A stretch of DNA of 64,000 nt from Paraburkholderia madseniana (GTDB taxonomy: Bacteria > Pseudomonadota > Gammaproteobacteria > Burkholderiales > Burkholderiaceae). Made by a program: the position numbers and the translations under genes. Numbering within the stretch: the first letter of the stretch is position 1; every line of letters starts with the position of its first letter. The notes beneath the pieces are model-generated. The model did no database searches, was not told the origin of the DNA, and saw only the letters and a list, made by a program, of their open reading frames with translations. Location: the NCBI RefSeq assembly GCF_009690905.1, contig NZ_VOSW01000044.1, forward strand, positions 1-64,000, written 5' to 3'. Shown here in pieces: positions 29,007-36,952 of this stretch.

Positions 29007-29073
29007 CGCTCTCGAAGCAACGCCCGCGAAGCAACCCCCTTTCAACATCAAGAGAACTGCGAGGCACCAGCCG

Positions 29074-29868
29074 ATGAATCAACCTATGTCACGCGATACG
29101 CCCGCCATCGAGATGCGCAACGTATCGTGCCGTTTCATCTCCCCGGATGGCAAAGCGACGATCGCGTTGCGCGACTTCAGCATGTCGGTGGCACGCGGCG
29201 AGTTCGTCGCGGTTGTCGGCCCGACGGGTTGCGGCAAGTCGACCACGCTCAGCATGATCACCGGCTTGCTGAAGCCGACCACCGGCGAAGTGCGCGTAAT
29301 GGGCGCGCCGGTGGACGGCATCGATCCGCGCATCGGCTTCGTGTTTCAGGCCGACGCCGTGTTTCCATGGCGCTCGGTCATCGACAACGTGGCGGCCGGC
29401 CCGCTGTATCGGGGCCGCTCGAAATCCGCCGCGTACGACGAAGCCAACGAATGGCTGCGCCGCGTGGGCCTCGACAAGTTCGGCAAGCACTATCCGCATC
29501 AACTGTCCGGCGGCATGAGAAAGCGCGTGGCGCTGGCGCAAACCTTCATCAACAAGCCGGAAATCCTGCTGATGGACGAGCCCTTCTCGGCGCTCGACAT
29601 GCAGACGCGCACGCTGATGCAGGACGAACTGCTGCAACTGTGGGGTGGCGCCGGCTCGGTGGTGTTCGTCACACACGATCTGGAAGAAGCGATTGCGCTT
29701 GCCGACCGTGTGTTCGTGCTGACGGCACGCCCGGCCACGCTGAAGAAAGTGTACGAAATCGATCTGCCGCGTCCGCGCGTCACATCGGAAGTTCGCTACG
29801 ACCCGCGTTTCATCGAAATCTCGCGCGACATCTGGCATGACCTGCGCGAAGAAGTGCAGATCGGTTAA
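29074..29868 (+). CDS. ABC transporter ATP-binding protein (SsuB/TauB-like)
   Basis: A 264-residue nucleotide-binding subunit. Walker A is VGPTGCGKSTT, the Q-loop is VFQADAVFPWRSV, the signature is LSGGMRKR (a variant of LSGGQ seen in this subfamily), Walker B is ILLMDEPFSALD and the H-loop is VTHDLEEA. FVFQ..A.FPW is typical for nitrate/sulfonate importers. It lies 67 bases after the binding-protein gene and 16 bases before the permease gene. Confidence 0.93.
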   Translation: MNQPMSRDTPAIEMRNVSCRFISPDGKATIALRDFSMSVARGEFVAVVGPTGCGKSTTLSMITGLLKPTTGEVRVMGAPVDGIDPRIGFVFQADAVFPWRSVIDNVAAGPLYRGRSKSAAYDEANEWLRRVGLDKFGKHYPHQLSGGMRKRVALAQTFINKPEILLMDEPFSALDMQTRTLMQDELLQLWGGAGSVVFVTHDLEEAIALADRVFVLTARPATLKKVYEIDLPRPRVTSEVRYDPRFIEISRDIWHDLREEVQIG

Positions 29869-29884
29869 TCAAGGAACGGCAAAT

Positions 29885-30748
29885 ATGTCTACTACCCCTC
29901 AACAAACGATGCCTTCGGGCATCGATCCCGTGACGCTCGCCCAGGTCGAGCGCGTCGCGCAAAAACGTATCCGGCAACGCCATGCGCTGGTGATCTCGCT
30001 GCGCATTATCGTGCTGGTGGTTGTGCTCGGCGGGTGGGAACTATCCGCGCGCCTGAAGTGGATCGATCCGTTCTTCTTCTCGATGCCGACCGCGATTTTC
30101 AATCAGATCATCGACTGGTTCGTGAACGGCACATCGCAAGGCCCGCTGCTCACCCAGGTTTGGGTCACGCTGGAAGAAACCGGTCTTGGCTTCATCATCG
30201 GTTCAGTGGCGGGCGTGTTCTGCGGCATCGTGCTCGGCCGCAACAAGTTGCTCTCCGATGTGTTCAGCCTCTACATCAAGATCGCCAATTCGATTCCGCG
30301 CGTGGTGCTCGGCTCGATCTTCGTGATTTCGCTCGGTCTTGGGATGGCTTCGAAGGTGGCGCTGGCAGTGGTGATGGTGTTCTTCGTCGTGTTCGCCAAT
30401 GCGTTCCAGGGCGTGCGTGAAGCGGACCGCTACATGATCGCGAATGCGCAGATTCTCGGTGCGTCGCGCCGTCAGGTGACGACCTCGGTGGTGATTCCGT
30501 CGGCGTTGAGCTGGATTCTTGCCAGCTTGCACGTGAGCTTCGGCTTTGCGCTGGTCGGTGCGGTGGTGGGCGAGTTCCTCGGCTCGAAGCAAGGTATCGG
30601 TCTGCTGATCTCCACTGCGCAAGGCGCGTTCAATGCAAGCGGTGTGTTTGCTGCAATGATCGTGTTGGCCGTGGTCGCGCTGGCTGCCGACTATCTGTTG
30701 ACGACGGTCGAACAGCGGCTGTTGAAATGGCGGCCCGCTGCGGTTTGA
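29885..30748 (+). CDS. ABC transporter permease (SsuC/TauC-like)
   Basis: A 287-residue permease with six helices. The cytoplasmic EAA-type loop is visible as FANAFQGVREADRYMIANAQ, followed by LGASRRQVTTSVVIP. The start at 29885 has AAGGAACGG 5 bases upstream; an upstream in-frame ATG at 29837 lies within the ATPase gene and is less likely. It completes the importer with the two genes before it, and the operon ends at the terminator at 30777-30800. Confidence 0.92.
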   Translation: MSTTPQQTMPSGIDPVTLAQVERVAQKRIRQRHALVISLRIIVLVVVLGGWELSARLKWIDPFFFSMPTAIFNQIIDWFVNGTSQGPLLTQVWVTLEETGLGFIIGSVAGVFCGIVLGRNKLLSDVFSLYIKIANSIPRVVLGSIFVISLGLGMASKVALAVVMVFFVVFANAFQGVREADRYMIANAQILGASRRQVTTSVVIPSALSWILASLHVSFGFALVGAVVGEFLGSKQGIGLLISTAQGAFNASGVFAAMIVLAVVALAADYLLTTVEQRLLKWRPAAV

Positions 30749-30776
30749 GTTGACCGTCAGGTCGTAAAGGGAGAAA

Positions 30777-30800
30777 GGGCGCCGTCGGCGCCCTTTTTTT
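30777..30800 (+). terminator. Intrinsic terminator of the ABC operon
   Basis: GGGCGCC-GTC-GGCGCCC is followed by seven T residues, 28 bases beyond the permease stop. Confidence 0.93.
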
Positions 30801-30975
30801 CACGTTGCGCACAAGGGCCCATCAAACAAAGCACTCTTCTTTTATCTCAAATCCCGCAACAAACTTTACCTGATTCGATGATTACTCCGGTCAGATCGCA
30901 AAACTACAATGCAATCACTGACTGCGAACAACACTGCTCGTAGCAAGATAAAGACCGAACTGGAGGTAGTTCATC

Positions 30976-31293
30976 ATGAAATCGCTCATTCAAGCTGTTG
31001 TTATCGCCGCTGTGCTGGCCGCTCCTGTTGCCTCGTTTGCGCAGTCCAACCAGCCCGTGACCCGCGCCGAGGTCCGCGCGCAACTGATTCAACTCGAAAA
31101 GGCCGGCTACCAGCCGGGCCGCTCCGACCCGTACTATCCGGCTGACATCCAGGCTGCGCAAGCCCGTGTCGCCCAGCAAAACGGCACTGCCCAAGCCGCA
31201 GAAAGCAGTTACGGCGGTGCGGTGAATGGCTCGTCGCAGTCGGGCCACCCGGTTCAGGCGAACGGTCCGAAGTCGGTTTACTTCGGCAACTAA
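30976..31293 (+). CDS. DUF4148 small exported protein
   Basis: A 105-residue protein typical of Burkholderiales DUF4148. The signal peptide (VVIAAVLAAPVASFAQ) is followed by the family motif TRAEVRAQLIQLEKAGYQPG and YPADIQAAQARVA, then a Gly/Ser-rich tail ending YFGN. A strong GGAGG precedes the ATG. The function is unknown; these proteins are small, periplasmic, and present in many copies per genome. Confidence 0.88.
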   Translation: MKSLIQAVVIAAVLAAPVASFAQSNQPVTRAEVRAQLIQLEKAGYQPGRSDPYYPADIQAAQARVAQQNGTAQAAESSYGGAVNGSSQSGHPVQANGPKSVYFGN

Positions 31294-31432
31294 GCTGGCA
31301 ACCAGGCTGACATCTCAGCTCGCAACCAGACCGGTGAACAAGCTTCCCGGCGGAACGAACCGCTGAGGCCACGCCGTTTGCCCTGATCGGCCGCCCAAGC
31401 GAGCAACACAGCCGCACGCTCTGATTCAAACG

Positions 31433-31472
31433 AACTGGCCCGCGACCGAGTATCCCCGATCGCGGGCCAGTT
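31433..31472. terminator. Long stem-loop downstream of the DUF4148 gene
   Basis: AACTGGCCCGCGA pairs perfectly with TCGCGGGCCAGTT over a 14-base loop, a 13-bp stem 140 bases after the DUF4148 stop. The following TTCTGTATTC is only weakly T-rich, so it is a probable rather than certain terminator. The 303-base gap between the DUF4148 gene and the next gene contains this and the element at 31490. Confidence 0.5.
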
Positions 31473-31489
31473 CTGTATTCGATACCTCC

Positions 31490-31509
31490 GTCATCGGGCT
31501 CCCGATGAC
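31490..31509. other. Second inverted repeat in the same gap
   Basis: GTCATCGGG-CT-CCCGATGAC is a 9-bp inverted repeat. A run of six T residues follows about 45 bases later after a weaker stem. Confidence 0.4.
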
Positions 31510-31596
31510 TTCGCCTGGACCTTCACGGTCTGGGCGCTTTTTTGTTTATGTCCTGCTACGTCTGGTCTGAGCCTCAGCGGTACCAGGCTGCCTGCG

Positions 31597-31845
31597 TTAT
31601 TCCCGGGCGATCAGATCGCCTACCTGACCGCGCCCCGTGACGAGACAGCTCGACAGGAAATTTTCACCCTGGCTGCTGGCCCCGGCGTCACCGAAGCCTT
31701 TCTTCAACGCATTCGACTTGACCAGTTCCGCGCCCTGGTGGCACGTAATTGTCCCCATCTCTCCGGCTTGCGCGCGCATCAGCGCCCTATCCGCCATCAA
31801 ATAACCAAGCAACAACACCACTGCAATATTGAACGCTTGTCTCAT
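31597..31845 (-). CDS. Small exported protein of unknown function
   Basis: An 82-residue protein with an N-terminal hydrophobic segment (FNIAVVLLLGYLMADRAL) that may be a signal or anchor, and a short mature part with two cysteines (GTITCHQGAE and FLSSCLVTG) that could pair in the periplasm. GAGGAG lies before the ATG. I do not recognise the family. It lies between the DUF4148 gene and the acyltransferase gene and appears monocistronic. Confidence 0.65.
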   Translation of the reverse strand: MRQAFNIAVVLLLGYLMADRALMRAQAGEMGTITCHQGAELVKSNALKKGFGDAGASSQGENFLSSCLVTGRGQVGDLIARE

Positions 31846-31961
31846 GAATCGTCTCCTCTTTTGAAGAGACTAACGCGAACCATCGATGCAGGATGCTAGG
31901 GGTTTCCCGATTGGCGGCTATTCAATGATGCCGAATAAATCAACCGATCATGCCACCTTAT

Positions 31962-33113
31962 TCAGCTATGCGGCGTGGCTGGATCGGGCTTGGCTCGTAG
32001 AAGGCGGAACTGCCGGATGCCACGTTGCACGCGTTTCGTATTCTGCTCGAACAGCAGGTACACCGCGAACGCGTACACATAGCAGACAACCAGCATGGTC
32101 ACGAACACCAGCGCGCCCCGGCCGTCGAACTCGATGCGCTGCCCGACCACGACCGCCGCGACAAACAGAATGAACGAGAAGTGCGTCAGATACAGCGAAT
32201 AGGAAAATCCGGAAAAGAGAACCGCGATACGCGACAGCGGCGCGGGACGCAGTCGGACGTTTTCCCAAAGTATGCAACGCAGAAACACGAAACACGGCAC
32301 ACCGACAATCCAGTCGTTACTCAACAAGAACATGCGCGTCAGCATCAGCGCCACAAGAAGAACTGTCCCGCTGGCGAGCGTGAACCATGGCAAACCCGTC
32401 CGTGCGCTGCGCGACGGAAAGCGCTTTTCAAGCAACACGAGTACGACGCCAAGCATCCACAATCCGAACCCGTTCAGGAGCGACGGAAACGCGACCATCG
32501 TACCCAGCGCGAGCACACCCGCGACGATGGCGCTCAATCCGCGGCGCCGGCGCAGCAGTACATAACAGGCGGGAAACCACATGTAGTACCAGAACTCGTT
32601 GGCGAGGCTCCATAGCGGTCCGTTCGAGCCGTACGTGCCGCACGCGAGCGTCTGCAGGAAGGCGAGATTGCATAGCAGCGTCGCCTGGCCAAGATGCGAG
32701 GCGACGTTGATCTGCTGATCGAACGTGCCCTCGGTCCCAAGATAAAAAGGCCCACCGGCAAGCGCGATGCCCATGCGGTCCCAGAACAGCGTCAGCAGCA
32801 AGGCCGGGATCAGCACGATCCAGAGCCGCGACATGCGTTCGGTGAGATAGCGCTGCCAGCTCCATGTTCCCGTCTCGACCTGCCGCAACACCGAGCCGCC
32901 AACGAAATAGCCGCTCAGCAGGAAGAAAACGATCACCGCGGTGTGGCCGTAGTTACTGATGAAGTAGAACGCCTTGCCCGCGAGTCCGATACCGGCATTC
33001 GCGCGGTAGTCGACGAACATCAGATTGCGCAAATGGCTGATGCACACCGCGCCTGCCGCCAGCGCACGGATCAGATCCAACGTGTCGCAATGCTGTTTTC
33101 CGGTGGGCGCCAT
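31962..33113 (-). CDS. Acyltransferase 3 family membrane protein (OafA/YrhL type)
   Basis: A 383-residue integral-membrane O-acyltransferase with about ten helices. The family opening is LDLIRALAAGAVCISHLRN, with the conserved histidine. Further marks are HTAVIVFFLLSGYFVGG and the RLWIVLIPAL segment that follows an Arg/Tyr-rich loop. A C-terminal SGNH domain is absent. Family members acylate surface sugars or lipids. No polysaccharide genes are adjacent, so the acceptor is unknown. Confidence 0.87.
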   Translation of the reverse strand: MAPTGKQHCDTLDLIRALAAGAVCISHLRNLMFVDYRANAGIGLAGKAFYFISNYGHTAVIVFFLLSGYFVGGSVLRQVETGTWSWQRYLTERMSRLWIVLIPALLLTLFWDRMGIALAGGPFYLGTEGTFDQQINVASHLGQATLLCNLAFLQTLACGTYGSNGPLWSLANEFWYYMWFPACYVLLRRRRGLSAIVAGVLALGTMVAFPSLLNGFGLWMLGVVLVLLEKRFPSRSARTGLPWFTLASGTVLLVALMLTRMFLLSNDWIVGVPCFVFLRCILWENVRLRPAPLSRIAVLFSGFSYSLYLTHFSFILFVAAVVVGQRIEFDGRGALVFVTMLVVCYVYAFAVYLLFEQNTKRVQRGIRQFRLLRAKPDPATPHS

Positions 33114-33305
33114 GGGAGTCTGGAATCGGACAAAGAGGTTTGTCCGCCAAACTACGGCCCACGGCGCTTTTATTCAGTACGCTTGCCCACACTGCACACG
33201 CACGGCACACGCGCCGCACGCCAACACGCTATCCGTTGGGGTACTGCTGGTGCAATCAGGTTCGCACGCAACGCAGCAAAATGATTCGTATAGCGAAGCA
33301 GATAC

Positions 33306-34352
33306 TCAAAGCCGAGCTTCAATCTGCTTGATCCGCGTTTCAACCGACTTGCGCACCAGCCCATTCGAAGGCACCAGGAGTAGCGACGAGGCGATGATCT
33401 GATACACCTGATTGCGCCGCACCTTGGAGACTTTCGCCGGGTCGAGCCAGGCTTCGTTATCCACCAGCAACAGCAGCGTGTCCAGGCCGATCAGAATCGG
33501 CCACAAGCAGGCGAGGCGCAAACGCACTGAAAACGCGGGGATCGCGAGCGTATAGTCCAACGCCTCGCGAAAATGATCGAGCGACCTGCGCACGAGTTCC
33601 ACCATCAGAGGCCGGGCGCGAACAGAATTTGCCGGCTGCAGGAGATCCTGCGCGCTCAAACCATATTGATCGAGCATGGTCTGCGGAAGGTAGCAGCGGC
33701 CGATCCGCAAATCCTTGCCGCAATCGCGCAGCACGTTGGTCATCTGCAGCGCTTTGCCGAAACGCACGCCCCGGCGCGCCATCGTCTCGGGCCGCTCTTT
33801 CAGCGTGCCGGGCATGTGCGCGTAGGTCATCGTGGTCCAGAATTCGCCGACGCAGCCCGCCACCAGGTAGGTATAGCGGTCGAGTTCGTCGTACTCGCGC
33901 AGCGCGGCGATCTGGCCGGAACGTTCGTCGGGGAACGTGCGAAGGTCGAATTCCATGCCCTCGGTCAGCGTCGACACGATCTCGCGTACGGCCTTGCGGT
34001 CGGACTCGCTCAGTTGCAGCAGCACCTCGAGTGCGGGTCCTAGCGATTCCAGCAGAACCTTTTCATCGGACTGGACCTGTTGGCCCGCCACTTCAGTGGC
34101 CATGCGCTGGAACAGCGCGCCGTCGTTCGGGGCGCCGTTGACCTGGTCGCGCAGCGACAGCAGCATTGCAAGACGTTGCTCGGGCGAGATCAGCGAGGTG
34201 TCCGCAATCGTATCGGCCGCGCGCGCGAGCAGGTACGCGAGTCCGATCGGATCGCGCATCCCGACGGGCAGCACGCGCAGGGTAAGGTAGAAGGAGCGTG
34301 AAACGCCTTTCAGGAGCGGACCGAGAAGAAAGGCCCGGGTCGGATTCGGCAT
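33306..34352 (-). CDS. Squalene/phytoene synthase family protein
   Basis: A head-to-head prenyl synthase of 348 residues. The first Asp-rich motif is DTIAD within LLARAADTIADT, and the second is RDCGKDLRIGRCYLP in QMTNVLRDCGKD, both in the positions needed to bind farnesyl diphosphate. YTYLVAGCVGEFW lies between them. It is longer than the hopanoid enzymes HpnC and HpnD (about 280 residues) and nearer in layout to squalene synthase. No other hopanoid or carotenoid gene is in the window. The TTG-initiated extension to 34379 is less likely than the ATG used here. Confidence 0.85.
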   Translation of the reverse strand: MPNPTRAFLLGPLLKGVSRSFYLTLRVLPVGMRDPIGLAYLLARAADTIADTSLISPEQRLAMLLSLRDQVNGAPNDGALFQRMATEVAGQQVQSDEKVLLESLGPALEVLLQLSESDRKAVREIVSTLTEGMEFDLRTFPDERSGQIAALREYDELDRYTYLVAGCVGEFWTTMTYAHMPGTLKERPETMARRGVRFGKALQMTNVLRDCGKDLRIGRCYLPQTMLDQYGLSAQDLLQPANSVRARPLMVELVRRSLDHFREALDYTLAIPAFSVRLRLACLWPILIGLDTLLLLVDNEAWLDPAKVSKVRRNQVYQIIASSLLLVPSNGLVRKSVETRIKQIEARL

Positions 34353-34839
34353 GAGTGGGATCAGGGCAGTATTGGGCAAAAATCAGGCGCTGCCGAATTG
34401 TATACGGCGAAGCGCCTTTGCCGTGCGACGAGGGACCTGGAGTCAGCGAACGACGCGTGCCTTACTCCGAGATCGAGCAAAGGGGCGGCGTCCATCAGCC
34501 GGATACCGGCGATCGTGGTTGCGCCGCCGATCGCGCTGCGATTGAGCGTTGCCAATAAAGTCGCAAATTTGAAAAAAACGCCGCCACGCTTGCGCTGCAC
34601 CACCTTGCAAGCAATCCCTCCCGGTCCCTTGCACACGCTACCCGGCGGCCTCCCGCATGCAGTTCACCAAGCGGGAGACGGCCCAAGGCAGGATCCCCTC
34701 GTCGAATGCCAACACGCGCAGCGCAGCGCCGCCCACCAGCGGGAACGCGAATTGCGACGCGGTTAGGTTGAGCGATGCGCATCCGCTTGATTTCATTTGC
34801 AAGCTGTCGCTTCTCCGTACTTTGAACGACATATCGACA
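34353..34839. other. Intergenic stretch upstream of the KaiC remnant
   Basis: About 490 bases between the prenyl synthase gene and the KaiC-like fragment. Short open frames exist on both strands but none has a ribosome-binding site or recognisable family pattern. The segment may contain decayed coding sequence, given the gene remnant next to it. Confidence 0.4.
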
Positions 34840-34995
34840 ATGACTATCCACGAATCTCAGACATCCTCCCGCTCCAACATGGAAACAGGTGTCCCCGGTT
34901 TCGATGAGATTCTGGGCGGAGGTCTGGTCAGCGGCGCCAGTGTGGTTTCAGCGCAAGGCCTGTCGGCCACGCTGACGCCGCGGCGAAAAACGTAG
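34840..34995 (+). pseudogene. Remnant of a KaiC/RAD55-like ATPase N-terminus
   Basis: Fifty-one residues whose middle, TGVPGFDEILGGGLVSGAS, matches the strand before the Walker A of KaiC-like RecA-fold ATPases. The P-loop and everything after it are missing; the frame ends after SATLTPRRKT. It lies 6 bases before a receiver-domain gene, a pairing that is common for intact KaiC-like genes. It is therefore read as a gene that lost its body by an internal deletion, with translation perhaps kept to couple to the receiver. Confidence 0.65.
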
Positions 34996-35001
34996 CCGCC
35001 C

Positions 35002-35352
35002 ATGAAAACCATTCTGGTCGTGGACGACGAATTCGACATCCTTGCGGTCTGGCGACTGTTGCTGGAACGGCATGGCTATACCGTACTGACGGCGTCCAAC
35101 GGGGCGGCCGCGCTTGAACAGATCAGCCTTGCCCGGCCCGACATCATCGTGTCGGACTGCATGATGCCGGTCATGTCGGGGCTGCAACTGTGCGCCGCAC
35201 TGTACAACGCCCCCAACCTGCGCGCGATTCCGATCATCCTGTGCAGCGCCGCCGCGGATATCCCCGTGCAACCGAATTCCACCATCGCCTACGCGCGCAA
35301 GCCGCTTTCATTCGACGCCCTTCTCGCGATGTTGCAGCGAATGGGGGGGTGA
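35002..35352 (+). CDS. Single-domain response regulator
   Basis: A 116-residue receiver domain without an output domain. The acidic pocket VVDDEFD, the phospho-acceptor in IIVSDCMMPVMSG, the conserved Ser/Thr region ILCSAAAD and the lysine in ARKPLSF are all present, so it should be phosphorylated. Its upstream neighbour is the KaiC-like fragment, so its original partner has probably been lost. It may work as a phosphate sink or with a distant kinase. Confidence 0.87.
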   Translation: MKTILVVDDEFDILAVWRLLLERHGYTVLTASNGAAALEQISLARPDIIVSDCMMPVMSGLQLCAALYNAPNLRAIPIILCSAAADIPVQPNSTIAYARKPLSFDALLAMLQRMGG

Positions 35353-35419
35353 CGGCTAGGTAAAACCCCGAATTCCTGGCAGACGCCACACGGACTAACC
35401 TCGGCACACTCATTAAATA

Positions 35420-35430
35420 GAACGTCGTTC
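35420..35430. promoter_or_regulatory. Candidate operator upstream of the second MFS cluster
   Basis: GAACG-T-CGTTC is a perfect dyad; it overlaps a second one, GTTC-N9-GAAC, that continues to about 35442. The pair lies 35-55 bases before the MFS gene and could be bound by the IclR regulator at the other end of the cluster. Confidence 0.4.
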
Positions 35431-35475
35431 CGTCAGACAGAACGATACGACAAAAGACACTCCAAGGAGGATTCC

Positions 35476-36909
35476 ATGGCAAGCCTGCCGATCGACGCAC
35501 CCGGCGCGTCGCCCGATTCAAGCGCCAGTGCGCAGGGACTCACGACCGGCATCAACGCGCGCATCGACCGTCTGCCGGCGACGCGCACGGTATGGATGCT
35601 GGTGTTCCTGCTGTCGATCGGCGGCTGGTTCGAGTTCTACGATCTGTTTTTTACGGCCTATGTCGGCCCGGGCCTCGTCAAAAGCGGGCTCTACGCGACT
35701 ACCACTGCGTCGTTCTTCGGCGTGTCCGGGCTGGGCGCCTTCGTGGCGGCGTCGTTCGCGGGGCTCTTCATCGGCACGTTCTTTTTCGCGGGCATGGCGG
35801 ACCGTTATGGCCGCAGAACCGTGTTTACTGTTTCCCTGCTGTGGTATTCCGCGGCCACACTGGTCATGGCGCTGCAAACCACCGCGCCCGCCATCAACCT
35901 GTGGCGCCTGATCGCAGGCATCGGCGTGGGCGTCGAACTGGTGACGATCGACACGTACGTCAGCGAACTCGTGCCGAAACATCTGCGTGGCCGCGCGTTC
36001 GCTTTCGTTCATCTGGTGCAGTACACCGCTGTGCCGTCCGTCGCTCTGCTTGCATGGTGGCTGGTGCCGCAAGCGCCGTACGGCGTCGACGGCTGGCGCT
36101 GGGTCGTGATCATCGGCGCGCTCGGCGCGGTCGTGGTGTGGTCCATTCGCCGGCGCGTGCCGGAAAGCCCGCGCTGGCTCGCGCAGCAAGGCCGCGCCGC
36201 CGAAGCGGAACAGGTCCTGCAGGCAATCGAAGCGAAAGTCGCGAAACAATACGGGAAGCCATTGCCCGCGCCTGTCCCGACAGTCGAGCCGGCCACCACC
36301 AAGGCGGCCTTCCGCGAAATCTGGCAGCCGCCGTATCGCAAACGCGCGATCACGATGCTCGTGTTCAACCTGTTCCAGGCGATCGGCTTCTACGGTTTCG
36401 CGTCATGGGTGCCGACCCTGCTGGTTTCGAAAGGCATAACGATCACGCACAGCCTGATGTACTCGTTCGTTATTGCGGCCTCGAATCCGTTCGGACCGCT
36501 GATCGGCATGGCGATCGCGGACCGCATCGAACGTAAGACCTTGATCGTGTTGTCGGCACTCGGTATCGCCGTGTTCGGCAGCCTGTTCGCGATGCAAACC
36601 TCGCCTGCCATGCTGATGATGCTCGGTGTGCTGATCACGCTTAGCGGCACGCTGCTCTCCGTCGGCTATCACGCGTACCAGACCGAACTGTTCCCCACGC
36701 GCTTGCGGGCGCGCGCGGTCGGCTTCGTCTACTCGATGTCGCGGTTATCCGCGATGTTTTCCGGCTTCATGATCGCCTTCGCGCTGCGCCACTTCCAGGT
36801 GCCGGGCGTATTCGCGTTGATCACTGTGTCGATGGTAATGGTGATGGGCGCGATCGGCATCTTCGGGCCACGCACCAACAATCGCAACCTCGACGAAATT
36901 TCGCATTGA
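35476..36909 (+). CDS. MFS transporter (metabolite:H+ symporter type)
   Basis: A 477-residue 12-helix transporter. FLLSIGGWFEFYDLFFTAYV in helix 1 and AGMADRYGRRTVFTVSLLWY (motif A) are characteristic, as is the second motif-A-like loop IADRIERKTL between helices 8 and 9. RVPESPRWLAQQGR follows helix 6 as in sugar and organic-acid symporters. AAGGAGG precedes the ATG. It leads an operon with a CoA-transferase and a citryl-CoA-lyase-like gene, which points to import of a di- or tricarboxylate. Confidence 0.88.
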   Translation: MASLPIDAPGASPDSSASAQGLTTGINARIDRLPATRTVWMLVFLLSIGGWFEFYDLFFTAYVGPGLVKSGLYATTTASFFGVSGLGAFVAASFAGLFIGTFFFAGMADRYGRRTVFTVSLLWYSAATLVMALQTTAPAINLWRLIAGIGVGVELVTIDTYVSELVPKHLRGRAFAFVHLVQYTAVPSVALLAWWLVPQAPYGVDGWRWVVIIGALGAVVVWSIRRRVPESPRWLAQQGRAAEAEQVLQAIEAKVAKQYGKPLPAPVPTVEPATTKAAFREIWQPPYRKRAITMLVFNLFQAIGFYGFASWVPTLLVSKGITITHSLMYSFVIAASNPFGPLIGMAIADRIERKTLIVLSALGIAVFGSLFAMQTSPAMLMMLGVLITLSGTLLSVGYHAYQTELFPTRLRARAVGFVYSMSRLSAMFSGFMIAFALRHFQVPGVFALITVSMVMVMGAIGIFGPRTNNRNLDEISH

Positions 36910-36937
36910 ACGCATTGAACGCATTGAACGCATTGAA
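36902..36937 (+). repeat. Four tandem copies of a 9-bp unit over the MFS stop codon
   Basis: CGCATTGAA is repeated exactly four times. The first copy holds the final His codon and TGA stop of the MFS gene, and the others put further in-frame TGA codons between it and the CoA-transferase gene. It looks like replication slippage, and the spacing to the next gene would vary with copy number. Confidence 0.95.
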
Positions 36938-36952
36938 CAAGAGGCTTCAAAG

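Noticed and set aside
34638..34832. 64-residue minus-strand frame upstream of the KaiC remnant
   Set aside because: It reads like a possible protein end but lacks a ribosome-binding site and known motif; it could be decayed sequence, so it is not called as a gene.
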